Shown: piece after piece, positions 1 to 10,718 of the stretch
Position numbering within the stretch: position 1 is the stretch's first letter
Layout: each line of letters opens with the position of its first letter
Origin: Pteria penguin
Lineage: Eukaryota > Mollusca > Bivalvia > Pterioida > Pteriidae
DNA length: 64,000 nt
Assembly (NCBI GenBank): GCA_035048485.1
Contig: CM068581.1
Span: forward strand, 8,259,430 to 8,323,429
Direction of reading: 5' to 3'
Made by a program: the position numbers and the translations under genes
The notes under the pieces: model-generated
What the model saw: only the letters and a program-made list of their open reading frames with translations
Told to the model about the DNA's origin: nothing
The model's database searches: none

Positions 1-414
1 CATTCTGATTGAGAATATGACAAAGCCAGTAGATAAAAAGCAGTATTAAAAATTAGAAATTAAATCACAAGACATTTTTCACAGACTACATCTTCGTTGT
101 AATAAAAAGTTACCTTTGATGACAAGAAACTTTGTTTTCTCTGTTAAGATTTGGCGGCAACTTCTCGTACACAAATTATAATATCAGAAACTATTCGGTT
201 CAATAAAATCCGGATTTTCGTAAATCTAATAGTTCCATCTATTATCAGTACTGTTCGCCCTCCACTTGGAGCATTCTGAACAGGGTGCGCTGCATGTTAA
301 AAGCATAAAAGACTGTGAGATAGTAGTAAGAATTTCAAAAGCATGGAAATAAAGTAGATAGGGTTAAATATATAACTTAGTAAGATAAAAGTTCAGGAAG
401 AACAGTATTCACAA
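1..414. other. No recognisable feature
   Basis: AT-rich sequence upstream of the first LINE fragment. I see no coding segment, repeat array or RNA gene here. Confidence 0.5.
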
Positions 415-905
415 TTAAAGATAAACGTTTGAAATAAATATAATATAAGGTCTGAGGTGGTAGAGTTTGCTCATTTCCATTTTGAATTCCTCAACAGTTG
501 GAAGTGAGACAACACTACAGGATGGTTTGTTCCATTGAATGATGGTAAGTGGAGAAAAATGAATATTTATGTTTTTTGTAGTCTGTATCTGCTGAAAGGA
601 GTAAGGGTGTGAAATTCTAAAGACTCTAAGTGGGGGCACCAGTTGAGTGGGAGGGATGGCTACCAGTTCATATACAATTTTGTACATAAGTACCCGTCTG
701 GAGTCGGCCCTTCTTGGCTTAAATAGGCTACGCCTAAGGTCATTTGACATGGCATTCACACTGGAAGTGGTTTTAAAGTCTGCATGTACCCATCTTGCAG
801 CTCTGCGCTGGACCCCCTCAATCTGTCTTATATGGTAGCTGGTAAAGGGGTCCCAGAAACTGGCAGCATATTTCAGCTGGGGTCGAACCACAGCCTTATA
901 TAACC
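415..905 (-). pseudogene. LINE reverse transcriptase, C-terminal fragment
   Basis: The minus strand encodes about 160 residues of the region downstream of the RT palm in jockey/CR1-type non-LTR retrotransposons. Diagnostic stretches are VRPQLKYAASFWDP, then VQRRAARWVHADF, and near the end the TIIQWNKPS and LPTVEEFK motifs. The frame can be followed a few codons upstream of the first Met (YKAVVRPQ), so the Met is not a true start. It is probably the downstream part of the element whose RT core lies at 1700-2830 on the same strand, separated from it by about 800 bp of unrelated DNA. It is a dead fragment with no start, promoter or endonuclease. Confidence 0.8.
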
Positions 906-1530
906 AGATGAAATTTAACCATTGGTTAGCTTACCCAGTGGTTAAAGTTTTGAACAACTGGCCCCTGGTGAATAATGGCCTCAAAGTAGTCACTGAAAAA
1001 AAATCGCCTCGTCACAGGCGCGTTTCCAGGAATTTTGTCAAGGTAGAATGTAGGGGCCCGCCTTAACCGATCTCGAGATTTTGACAAGGGAAAGAGAAAA
1101 AGGATGAAAAAAGTGTGAAATTAATTACTGAGTAATGTGCAAAGCGTTCCACAAACAAATTTTGTAATAAAATAAAACGGATAATCAAAATCGCTTCAGT
1201 AGTTACAGAGCAGATGTTTAAAATGTGTAAACCAACAGAGGTCAAATTGTCATGTGACCCATTGAATAGATTGCATACTATTTTCAAGTTTTTCAATGGT
1301 TTGTCGCATGGAAATACATTGGGAGTGTAAATATTTTTTAGGTGTTGGACATAATTTAAATGTGAGCTGAGAAAGTTGCAAAAGACTGCATTGCAAAACA
1401 GGTTGTTGATTTGATTTCTGTAGGGGTGGGTAGAGGGACACTCCTAAAACTGTTTCTGTAATGCATAGACGGGAAAATGTTTTTGCACTCCGAAAACTGC
1501 TTGCAAAATTCGGGTACGTTTAGCTTCGTA
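906..1530. other. Spacer between two LINE parts
   Basis: No coding signal is recognised. The segment separates two pieces that would be contiguous in an intact LINE, so it may be inserted DNA, but I see no terminal repeats that would prove this. Confidence 0.35.
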
Positions 1531-1534
1531 ATCA

Positions 1535-1700
1535 GTCCAACTATCGGGCCGTCGAACCATCGGGCTGTCGGACTATCAGGCCGTCGGACTATCGGGCTGT
1601 CGGACTATCAGGCCGTTGACTATCGGGCTGTCGGACTATCAGGCCTTCGGATTATCGGGCTGTCGAACTGTAAGACCGTCGGACTGTCGGGCTATAAAGC
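1535..1700 (+). repeat. 9/18-bp minisatellite (GGACTATCGGGCTGTC type)
   Basis: About nine imperfect 18-bp units of the form cggactatcgggctgt alternate with versions carrying aggccgt. The array abuts the RT motif of the LINE. Related arrays occur at 37058-37160 and 41873-41945. Confidence 0.85.
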
Positions 1701-2830
1701 GGTCACCGGTCATTCATATACGCCAGGAAGGGGATTGGCCCGAGCACTGAGCCATGTGGGACCCCCGAGGTGACAGGAATAGACGACGAAAACTCATACC
1801 AACGCAGACCCTCTGAGAACGGTTACTGAGGAACCCTCTGATCCATGCCAGATTTCTGCCTCTCACCCCAAGCTGATGTAGCTTAACGATAAGTTTGTTG
1901 TGAGAAACTTTATCAAAGTCTTTGCTGAAATCTAGCAGAACCAGATCGGTTTGTTTGCCGTTTTGTATGTTTCGGGCCAGCTCGTTCACCAAACTCAGCA
2001 ATTGGGTCTCACAACTCCTCCTGACCTTTCTCTAAAACCATGCTGGAGATCATAAAGAATATTGTTATGAGAGAAATGCCTTACCAAGCTTGATGTGATG
2101 ATGTGCTCCATCGTCTTACATAGAATACAGGTAAGTGAAATTGGCCTATAATTTGCTGGATTTGATCTATACCTCTTTTTAAAGAGCGGACTTACGTTTG
2201 CTGAGCACCACTCTCTGGGTATTGTGCCTGTACTGTGTGAGAGTTCAAATATTAATTTGATTATTGGGCTTACCTCATCATGCAGCTCTTTGAGTACAAT
2301 GGGAGGGATATTGTCTGGACCAGCAGCCTTATCTACTTTTGGGTCTTTTAAAAGCTTACCTATACCGTTTACACAGAAGTCGTATGATGAATCCCATGCG
2401 CGGATACAGAGGGGGGGGGGGGTTAGGGGGGTCTGGACCCCCCCCCTGGAATCCGAAAATTTTACCAAAAAAAGGTAATATTTGGGCATTTTTGGGGTTG
2501 GACCCCCCTCGTCTAAGAGAAAAATTTACCTTTTTTGGTTGGACCCCCTCTGACAAAAATTCCTGGATCCGCGCATGAATCCGGTTTTGAGTCATTTACC
2601 AAAGTCTGTGCAAGTTGACTGAGTGAAAGTGGAGATTTCGGGCTAAATACTGACTGAAATTGTTTATTTAATAAATAAATTTAGTTTGACATATTATGGA
2701 AGTAAGTTTATTACTGTCCTTCATATGCTCATCGAAAAAAAGCCGCACAGATCCAACGGAAGGGGAATCGGGCTGTTCTTTCCAACCCTCATTAATTTGA
2801 CTTTGTCTTGTTAAAAGTTGATTGTCATTA
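1700..2830 (-). pseudogene. LINE reverse transcriptase core, interrupted
   Basis: Reading the minus strand from high to low coordinates, there is a pre-RT linker (NKQFQSVFSPKS), the conserved KAAGPDNIPP segment, NPANYRPISLTCILCKTMEH, then DLVLLDFSKDFDKVSHNKL with the first catalytic Asp. A box close to GVPHGSVLGP follows at about 1715-1770. The frame changes near 2000, and a 180-bp MITE at 2395-2574 splits the linker from the RT domain. The family is jockey/CR1-like, encoding an enzyme for target-primed reverse transcription. The YADD motif is lost where the minisatellite begins. Not functional. Confidence 0.85.
2395..2574. mobile_element. hAT-like MITE with 8-bp target duplication
   Basis: The 180-bp element has inverted ends (gcgcggatacag / ctggatccgcgc) and subterminal poly-G/poly-C tracts. 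The octamer atgaatcc lies directly on both sides (2387-2394 and 2575-2582). Removing the element and one octamer restores the LINE reading frame, which supports the boundaries. Eight-bp duplications are typical of hAT transposons. It has no coding capacity. Confidence 0.8.
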
Positions 2831-2944
2831 CACGCAGAATTTCTGTTGCAGTGGCGGTCCCCTCCTGTCGTGTGTATAAATTTTATATGTTACTATAAGA
2901 GACCTCATGGGTTTAGAGGAAGAGGATAACGTGCACATTCCCAC

Positions 2945-3110
2945 CCTACTCAGAGGCGGACCCAGACGCTGAAGGGGAGGGGTTTGGAGGAGGCCCAAAG
3001 GGCCGACTCGAGACACGAAGTGCCGAGAGGGGGAGGGTACGGGAGGGGATGTACCCCCTTCTGTAGAGAGTTCGGGGGCCTCCCCACTCCCGGGATTTTT
3101 TTTTTAATTT
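2945..3110. repeat. GC-rich fragment, possible degraded hAT-like MITE
   Basis: Begins cagaggcggacccag, like the ends of the hAT-like MITEs elsewhere here, and runs through purine-rich then pyrimidine-rich tracts to a T-run. No clear opposite terminus was found. Confidence 0.3.
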
Positions 3111-3546
3111 CAAATATAATGGTATTTCAATAATGATTTAATGACACAGGATTTTGTTTTCTGTGTGCTGAAGAACAAAGCCATAAAATCATATCTATTT
3201 TCATGCAGTCATACATGTAGCAAAATACATTTTGCACAAGCATGTGTAGGTATGAAATACTCTGATAGGTAACAAAAGGTTATTCAAAACATAAAAATAG
3301 AATATGACCGAACGAAATTCGAAGGCATGAACCAACCTTTGTCGAAAGGAAAAGGTAAAAAAAAAAAACGATAATAATGAAAAAGAAGGAAACCCGGGAG
3401 ATGGGTGGTGTTCCCGGACCCAACCCCCTAGATCCGCCCTTGCTACTTTCCAGCATAAAAGCACCTCGTGTGCGTTACCCCAACGCGTTTCCAGCATGTG
3501 CGGACGACCAGCTATTCCTATCACAGGATATGAATGAAATATATCG

Positions 3547-3793
3547 ATTGATTAATTATTGTTTTACGTCACTCCACGATTATTTCACGTATATGGTGAC
3601 GGCATCTGCCTGATGCATTGCATACACATTTAGACCTTTGCAACGGACCCACCCGAAGCAGTAAGGGATCTTTTACGTGCTACACCTACCGTGACACGGG
3701 ACCTCGAGTTTTACTGTCTCATCCGAAAAACAGAACACCGGGACCTCTCGATCACGAGCCGAGCACCTTATCCTCTAGGCCACACCGGCTTTG
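3547..3793 (-). mobile_element. tRNA-derived SINE (family 1)
   Basis: On the minus strand it starts with a tRNA-like head (A box tggcctagaggat), passes through a body with cgtgtcacggtagg, ttcgggtgggtccgttgc and gcatcaggcagatgccgtc, and ends gtgacgtaaaacaataatt. The B-box region is shortened compared with the copy at 7715-7995. Mobilised by LINE machinery; no protein. Confidence 0.8.
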
Positions 3794-3794
3794 A

Positions 3795-4730
3795 ATGAAA
3801 TATAACCAGGAAGACTATGCAAAGCAAAAACAGTATAACCTCAGCGAACAAAAAACAAAAGTCATGATATTTAATAAAACAACAAAAAGAGACGTCACAA
3901 ACCAAATCGAACTGAAAGGAAAAACTGTATAAGTTATAGAGAAATACTTTTGAACATATTGGGATTACCAGACGTAAGTAACAACTGCAAAACGTAGCGC
4001 TAACGGGCGCAGGATTCCATGGCTACAACGGAGTAAATCCCAAAGTCGGAATATATCTCAGGAGAGGTAAACGTCAAACCCAGAGTAACCTATGGCTTTA
4101 AACACATCAGACTTAATGAAAGCGATAGGAAAAATCGAAATCGTTACCATTAGCAGATTATCAAAAAGATATTGCAACTTCCATAAAGAACAGCAGATGA
4201 AGGTATCTATGTACTTTCAGGAGAATTTTCTATATACCAGCTGAAATCGATAGGAGACTCTCGATCCAACTGACGTCAATATTTAGAGGGGACAACATAA
4301 GGAAGGAGACAGCGGAAATACAACTTGCTTTAAAGGACAATAACTCAAATTGTTGGTTCATATACTCAGCAAAACTCCTGGAAAAGTATAACCTACGATA
4401 CATTTATGACCTGCTTAAAATCCAGTCGGAAAGGAAGAATGGGAAAATGATATCAAGATCAGAACCTTCAACTTTGGAAAAATCAGATGCTCTTGAATAG
4501 AAGACAGAAAACAACTTTTAAATATCTTCACTATGAGCAATTTGAAGTTGGCAAGGTTCATAAAATATGGAATACCTGCAGTGAAGATACATTCGCTGTA
4601 CCAAAAGCTGGTATAAAGACCAAATTTCTGACTGCTACCTACCCGTTACAAAGTAAGAGAAAATTCCACTTGCAAATAATATACCATCAAGAAAATTATT
4701 TTTACAGCATTTTATAATCAAGTGCAATTC
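3795..4730 (+). pseudogene. Degenerate LINE C-terminal region
   Basis: Several short plus-strand reading segments in different frames resemble the region after the RT palm of molluscan LINEs. They include LSEQKTKVMIFN at about 3840, a stretch reading NSNCWFIYSAKLLEKYNL and RYIYDLLKIQSE at about 4345-4435, and KIRTFNFGKIRC near 4455. Many frameshifts and stops intervene. Related tails occur elsewhere in the window. The assignment rests on motif resemblance only. Confidence 0.55.
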
Positions 4731-4994
4731 ACAGGTAGATGTAAAACACCCTTTTTGAGAAGCTAATAATAATATTAGTTAAAGAAGGAGAGTGTAGGAC
4801 ATCTTCTGGAGTTATTTGGAGATATCTTACTATGGCTTATTCTGGATGTATCACATTCATATATTCATTTGTTCATCAAGAGTAGAAAGTTATGCATCAA
4901 ACTAAGAGGATTTTGTCATGCCTGCATATGAAGCGTCTCACCCTGTTAAGTGAAAGAACTGTCAGCAACAGAATATACGCAACTTGCAAACCAG

Positions 4995-4998
<4 letters not shown>

Positions 4999-5040
<42 letters not shown>
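4999..5040 (+). repeat. (AG)n microsatellite
   Basis: About 21 uninterrupted AG dinucleotides. Confidence 0.98.
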
Positions 5041-5047
<7 letters not shown>

Positions 5048-5077
5048 GCACTAATAAAACCGGTGATTGAAAACATG

Positions 5078-5455
5078 TGTAGGCTAGGTACATCTGGCCA
5101 ATCAATACACCGTACCTTTCGTGTATAAGCATGTCAAATACCAAATTGGTTAAGCTAGATATATCTGACCAATCAATACGCCACATCTTTCATACTTACA
5201 TACAAGTAAATCAAAATACCAGAATGGTTAGGCTAGGCACATTTTGCCAATCACAACACAACACATGCAACAGTACAGAATGATATGACCAGTCAGATAA
5301 TCATTTCATGTCAATATAGTTATATCAGAAAACCTGTAATTAGGCTACATACATCTAGCTAATCTTCAAAACATATCATAATTACATAGTAAATCTTGAT
5401 AATACCTATATGATTATCATTAAGCTAGGTACATCTGGCCAATTAAAAGACAGTA
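5078..5455 (+). repeat. Degenerate tandem repeat, period about 70-110 bp
   Basis: The phrase ggctaggtacatctggccaa recurs with variation at about 5082, 5151, 5230, 5341 and 5423, each followed by an AT-rich spacer. An old, diverged array. Confidence 0.6.
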
Positions 5456-5460
5456 GGCAA

Positions 5461-6032
5461 TTTCACTCAATGATACATCAGTAACATCTAGATATCTTGA
5501 TGACATCTTGGTTATCGATTACCTTAAGTTTGAAAGATATATACTTGAAATATACCTACCCGAACTTCAATTAAACAAAACTAATATTTGTGATACAGAA
5601 ACACTCCTCTTAGACTCTAAGATAATTAACAATATTTACGATAAACGTGAAGATTTTTGGATTTCCTCTTCGTAAATTTCTCTTATTTGGGTGATGATGC
5701 CCCTAGAATCGCATCATATGACATCTATATATCTAAGTTGGTAAGATTTGCCAGGGGCTGCACTGTTGTTTTGGATTTTTATACCAAAAGTTTCCAAATT
5801 ACTTTGAAACTTTTAACTCAGTTACAAATAAATCATTTGGCAAGTTCTTTAGATCGTATTCAGAACTTTTATAGAAATTCGGAAATATCACTTTTCAACA
5901 ATATGTATCTATTGGAATTTCCCATCCCAGTTTCTACAGTGATCTTGCATACAAACTTAGGAGGGTCAAAGGTTCCGACAACCTTATTTCGTCGGGTTCC
6001 AAAATAATGAAACATCTTCGTCATCCAATGAC
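5461..6032 (+). pseudogene. Penelope-like element RT, C-terminal fragment (family 2)
   Basis: The plus strand encodes the end of a PLE reverse transcriptase. It starts with motif C, RYLDDIL (YLDD at 5493-5504), then IYDKRED, the YDIYISKLVRFARG segment, a helical LTQLQINHLASSLDRIQNFY stretch, and LAYKLRRVKGSDNLISSGSK after a frame change near 5930. The same family lies at 10719-11430, 11889-12738 and 12842-14110. N-terminal parts are missing. The homologous reading runs directly into the perfect palindrome at 6034-6117. Not functional. Confidence 0.85.
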
Positions 6033-6033
6033 C

Positions 6034-6117
6034 CATCTTCGCAAGCCAAGGCTTCGTTTCGTTCTACTGCACTACGTAGTGCAGTAGAACGAAACGAAGC
6101 CTTGGCTTGCGAAGATG
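6034..6117. repeat. Perfect 84-bp palindrome
   Basis: Two 42-base arms are exact reverse complements with no spacer; the centre is ctac/gtag at 6075/6076. It lies immediately after PLE coding sequence. Confidence 0.98.
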
Positions 6118-6231
6118 ATTCTTATCAGTCTCTATTTTAACTGTAAACATACGCTTCAGTGATGTAAATATGATGTTATGACAGTTTTAAACTAACTTCA
6201 GCAGGTCAGATATTTTATGACATTAATACAT

Positions 6232-6298
6232 GATTGATTGATTGTTGTTTTACGTCACGCCGGGAATATTACACCCATATGGTGACGGTGACACTAAT
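6232..6298 (-). mobile_element. SINE family 1, 3' tail fragment
   Basis: Contains tgattgattgttgttttacg and the catatggtgacggtgac segment, the reverse complement of the family 1 SINE 3' end. The head is absent. Confidence 0.7.
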
Positions 6299-6555
6299 AC
6301 ACACTATTAACTATATAACATAGTTTTACATAATACGTTTTAATATTTTAGACATTTCTCTTTCTTTTACTTATTCTAGATGCTCCCTTGTAAGTAATAT
6401 GCTTTCAAGCCATCTCAAATTAGTAGCCGCATGCACACAGTGTGGAGGAATTTCAACATACACAACATCAACATAGGAAACGAGTTAAAAGTTGGGGAAG
6501 GGGCACACCAAATTTTAATTTCATGAAAAATATTTTCTTGATATTTTTTCCTGGT

Positions 6556-6683
6556 GTTAGGGTTTGGCACCAGTTATCCGGATAAGAGTTAGGGTTTGGC
6601 ACCAGTTATCCGGATAAGAGTTAGGGTTTGGCACCACTTATCCGGATTAGAGTTAGGGTTTGGCACCAGTTATCCGGATAACC
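6556..6683 (+). repeat. 32-bp minisatellite, 4 copies
   Basis: Unit begins gttagggtttggcaccag and ends ttatccggataaga. Units start at 6556, 6588, 6620 and 6652, with only two or three substitutions among them. Confidence 0.95.
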
Positions 6684-6783
6684 ATACCATGTGTTCCATT
6701 ACTTAGGAGTAGATGAACGTCAAATTTGGTGTCGGTCACACCGATGGCCTCAGGAACCTTTATGGGTGTTGTCAATTGTGTCA

Positions 6784-6787
6784 GACA

Positions 6788-6860
<73 letters not shown>
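6784..6860 (+). repeat. (CA)n-(TA)n compound microsatellite
   Basis: A CA run passes directly into a TA run. Confidence 0.98.
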
Positions 6861-7021
6861 GTTTTTTGTATATACATTTATACATTATAGATATCAATCA
6901 TTGAGACTGTAACCTCCCCCACCCCAAGCTGTTAGACCTATAAATGTCTCTGCTGCTATATGATTCCAATGCTTTAAAGTTGATACTTTAATTGTTTAAT
7001 CAGTTGTTGTGTTATATGTTG

Positions 7022-7190
7022 TTTAAGGGGGAGTGTTGTAGAGGTTCGGGTCCCTGGTCCACCCTTCTGGAGCCGCATATGGTATGTATGTTGCTGTGCA
7101 TTTGCTTAATTGCATATACTAAATATTTTCGTTTGAAATTTCTATATGTTCTACAAACTTTTGAAAATAAACTGAACTGATTGGGAAACA
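7022..7190 (+). other. Possible polypurine tract plus LTR-like end
   Basis: ttaagggggag is followed at 7034 by tgttgtagagg, as at the junction of a polypurine tract and a 3' LTR. A possible polyadenylation motif (aataaactg) lies near 7166 and a possible CA end near 7194. No pol sequence is adjacent and no second LTR was found. Confidence 0.25.
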
Positions 7191-7194
7191 AACA

Positions 7195-7714
7195 GCACAA
7201 TGGCATCGATCTTGTAAACCACCAAATTCTTTTAAAGTTGTAGGCCTATACCATACAATTCTGTGATCTTTTCAAAAATTAGGGTATGTAAAACAAAAAC
7301 TGTATTTTTCTCGTAAGACTGAAGTTATTAACTTTGCTTTAATAGCATTTTTGATAGCTTCAAACCCCCCTCGGAGATATCAAAATAAAAAGAAAATACT
7401 TCGTAAATAAAGTGGGTATTCCATAAATGCAACCATAACCTGACTTCGCGCATGCGCAGTTTAATAAAAAGAAGTATGATGAAAAGAGACTCCAAAAGAA
7501 AACAATATCAGTAATTACTAACTTTAGCGGACTTGAATGCAGATTCGTCAAGTTTATTTACCTCGCCCTCCATGATGCGGCTTCCGAATTAGATCACGTG
7601 ATAAGGTTGTTGTAAATATTCTGTTTACAAACATCGCATTTTAGACAGCCATATCTCACTTCATACGACGAATTTAATCACAACATTTGCAAGGGTCTTT
7701 TTTTAATGATTTAT
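7195..7714. other. No recognisable feature
   Basis: AT-rich sequence with no supported gene or repeat. Confidence 0.4.
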
Positions 7715-7995
7715 TGATTGATTGATCATTCTTTTACGTCACCCACAATTATTTCACGTACATGTATATGGTGACGGCATCTGCCTGATGCATTGCATAC
7801 ACATTTAGACCTTTGCAATGGACCCAACTGAAGCAGTGAGGGATCTTTTACATTCCACGCCTACCGTGACACGGGACCTCGGTTTTTACTGTCTCATCCG
7901 AAAGACAGAACACCGGTGTGCCCAAGGGGTGGGAGTCGAACCCGGGACCTCTCGATCACGAGCCGAGCTACTTATCCACTAGGCCACACCGGTAT
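7715..7995 (-). mobile_element. tRNA-derived SINE (family 1), near full length
   Basis: On the minus strand the head reads accggtgtggcctagtggat (A box) and later cccgggttcgactccc (B box). The body carries the gtgacggtaggcg-like and gcatcaggcagatgccgtc segments and the element ends in gacgtaaaagaat plus (atca)n. It is the most complete copy of this family on this strand. An internal pol III promoter is expected from the A and B boxes. Confidence 0.88.
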
Positions 7996-8138
7996 ACAGC
8001 TTTAAAGAAATGCTATAACTTTAACAACTTCAGTTATATTTATCGAACAGCGTGTAGACCTTCAACATAGGAAATACTCAATCTAGTGTTTTAATGTTTT
8101 AATGTACTTGGAGGTGGTAAATACAAAAATTAGAACAT

Positions 8139-8240
8139 GACACTACTATAAATTGTGGAGTATCCAAAGGATCTATTTTAGGTCCTCTATTATTCTTAAC
8201 TCATATAAATGATAAACTAAGTTGGTTGAATGTTTTTGAA
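8139..8240 (+). pseudogene. LINE RT motif fragment
   Basis: A plus-strand reading contains NCGVSKGSILGPLLFLTHIN, the conserved segment just upstream of the catalytic YADD box in LINE reverse transcriptases. Nothing else of the element is recognisable. Confidence 0.7.
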
Positions 8241-8499
8241 AGATAGGATCTCAAAAAGGGGATTCTTCTTTTCAATATATTGACTAATTTAATCCCTCCT
8301 TACTTGGTTCGAACATTTGATTCGCAAGTTCCTAGTTTCTATAGTGTAGTGTTTAGTCTCTCTCTCAGTCTCTGGTATCCAGGGGGAGAATTTCCATTTA
8401 TCAGTGCTATAGAAGGATATGTGGAGGAAGTGATTCCGTTTTGGTTTTCTGTCCGAATGATCATATGTTATTCGTTTTTTTTTTTACTTACTTGTTTGT

Positions 8500-8665
8500 T
8501 TGACTTTTGTCAAATTAAATGACCGTCCTAAGTCGGTATTGTAATTGTACTACAATCAAATATTTTTGTAATGTGTTATATGTGCTAGTATATTATTGAT
8601 ATTCATGTATTGTATAGCTCCATGGTGACTTCTGCCACATAACTGAGCCAGTAACTCCTCTTTTT
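8500..8665 (+). mobile_element. PLE family 2, 3' end fragment
   Basis: About 160 bp nearly identical to 11260-11430, which is the 3' terminus of a PLE whose C-terminal codons are still visible. It starts gtcaaattaaatgaccgtcc and ends gagccagtaactcctc followed by a T-run. No coding part remains. Confidence 0.75.
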
Positions 8666-9049
8666 TCTTTCTTACTTTGAATTATTTATTGAACAATTGA
8701 TATTAAAACAATTACTAAATTTCAAAGATACAAAACACAACTGTCTGCATGCGTCTGCTCGCTTCCGCCCAGCTCTGGTCTCCCTTAATCACCGAGACTG
8801 ATTTCTGTATTGCGAATTCTGGATTGCACACATTACATTCTTCCCATCTTAAGAATTGCCTACGTCCTCGTCCTAGAGAAATTTAATTCCTTCTAACAAT
8901 CACATTCACTAATAATACACAATGGCGTCATATCGATGCGGCTTGATGACGTCCGGTGCAGGTCCTTGTGATCGGATCATCTTGTCGTTTGATATCGCCA
9001 TCTTGCTCCCCTATGCTTGTTCGCTTGATTCAGAGGTTGATTCCTCGTC
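8666..9049. other. Unassigned, may be flanking sequence of the gypsy element
   Basis: No ORF of note. It lies downstream (minus sense) of the gypsy RNase H, so it could hold spacer sequence, but no integrase motif was seen. Confidence 0.3.
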
Positions 9050-10075
9050 AACTCACTTGTGCTCACTCCCGGGTCCCCACCTACAGGTCCATTCGTTGGT
9101 ACCGATATCTGGATTGTAAAATTTATAAGCTTGCTGCATCTTGCATCTTTTCCTGAACAGTTGTTTCCGCCCTCTCCTTTCTATTAGGTAATGTCCAGGT
9201 TTCTGTTTTCTCAAGCATTGTAGTGGTTTATGGCCAGTGAACACGGTAAAATGCGTTCCAGCTAAGTAAGGTCTGAAATATCGTATAGCCCACAACATGG
9301 ACCACCATTCACGGTCAAAAGTCGTCCATTTCTGTTGCGCATTAGTGAAAACTTTGCTAGCGTATGCCATGACCCTGCCATCCTGTGAAAGTATGCTTCC
9401 AACAGCTATTGCAGAAGCATCGGTTTCTAAAGTAAAAGTTTTTCATAGTCAGGATATGCTAACACAGGAGGGGCTTCCTTCAATTTCGTGAAACTGTCCT
9501 CACATGCCTGTGCCCATCGGAACTTTGTGTCATTTCTCGTCAGTTGGTACACGTGTGCAGAAAGCTCAGCAAAACTGAATAAAACGTCTAAAATACGACG
9601 CTAGGCTACAAAAGCTCCTAATCGCCGACGCAGGAAAAGGGTAATTGTGCACTTTGCTGACGTTAAGCTCATCAGGTTTGATTTCATCCCCCGATACTTT
9701 GTGTCCCAAGAAGGTAATCTCAACTTGAAAAAGGTTTACACTTGGATCATTTAAGTTTCAGATTCGCAGATCTGAGTGCTATGAAAATTTCTTCAAGGAT
9801 TTCTAGGTGCTGATCAAAGGTAGCTCTGAACACGCATTTGTCATCAAGATAGATCATGTATCGCCGCCAACTCAGTCCTGAAAGAACGAGCTCCGTTAAT
9901 TTTTGGAATGTAGGGGGCATTTTAAGCCCAAAACACATGACAGTATATTGGTACAAACATGTTCCGAGGGAAAATGCGGTTTTCTCTTTGTCTTGCTGGG
10001 TGAGTGGAACTCACCAGTAACCAGAAGAGAGTTTCATTGCCGAAAACCAGACAGAACTCCTGAGTTTATCTAAAC
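9050..10075 (-). pseudogene. Ty3/gypsy pol remnant (RT and RNase H)
   Basis: The minus strand shows gypsy reverse transcriptase followed by RNase H. At about 10040-9950 lies the LTQQDKEKTAFSLGT segment, then MCFGLKMPPTFQKL and MIYLDDKCVF, whose YLDD is the RT catalytic box. FDQHLEILEEIFIALRSANL follows. RNase H is represented by AYASKVFTNAQQKWTTFDRE and the ending TGHKPL at about 9370-9220. An in-frame TGA and frameshifts between blocks make it non-functional. Protease, gag, integrase and LTRs are not seen. A PLE 3' end abuts it at 10077, suggesting a PLE insertion into the gypsy copy. Confidence 0.85.
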
Positions 10076-10076
10076 A

Positions 10077-10718
10077 ATGTAAAGATGATGGATAAATCCA
10101 AACCACAAGTCCAAAAATCATGAAACCATAGGACATACAAAATCAGTGAAAATGAAAAACAAATGGAAAATAACAAAATATGTCTACTTGAAGAGCATAT
10201 GTGAACCCCTGTGATGGAGTGAGATCAGGTGCCCCGGGAGAGTGAGCATCTCCTGCTTGCTAGCAACACCCGTCACATATACCCCGTAGAAAGAGTCAAA
10301 TCGTGTAAATTCCATATGTATTTATATATACAGAAGTCGAAGTAGGTAACCTTCTAGTATAGAAGGTGTCAAATCTGTGTAAAGTGATCGGAAACGGTCT
10401 CAGTCCAGAATATCATTTAAAAGTCTGGATAACGAGATATCATATGGAGTAATAAGAGTCTCGTAACGACCGTAGAACTTCCTCAGTGACGATGCTAGTC
10501 TAGCACATATATAACCCTGGTTGAGCAGCTTAACTGAAAGTCGCCTAGCCCTCAGAACAAAGTCATTGTAATTTGAAGATGCTCTGAAATAACGTATTAA
10601 CTGAGATATGAATACGCCGTATGCGGGCGATGATGGAATGTTGCTACTTATGAAAGGAAAGTTTGTGATAGCGAAATTGAAATCGTCACGTTTGTCATAG
10701 AGTGAGGTGTTCAATTGA
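10077..10718 (-). mobile_element. Naiad-like PLE, 5'-truncated copy
   Basis: This is a third copy of the 3' part of the PLE described at 14537-17994. The ORF at 10714-10400 gives the last ~104 RT residues (NTSLYDKRDDFNF to SRLLNDILD) and is followed by the same 3' UTR down to 10077. It is truncated at 10718, where a different PLE in the opposite orientation begins. As in the other copies, the stop is TGA and the frame stays open for 23 codons more to a TAA. Confidence 0.85.

Noticed and set aside
6556..6683. gttaggg words suggesting telomeric repeats
   Set aside because: They belong to a 32-bp minisatellite unit and do not form (TTAGGG)n.
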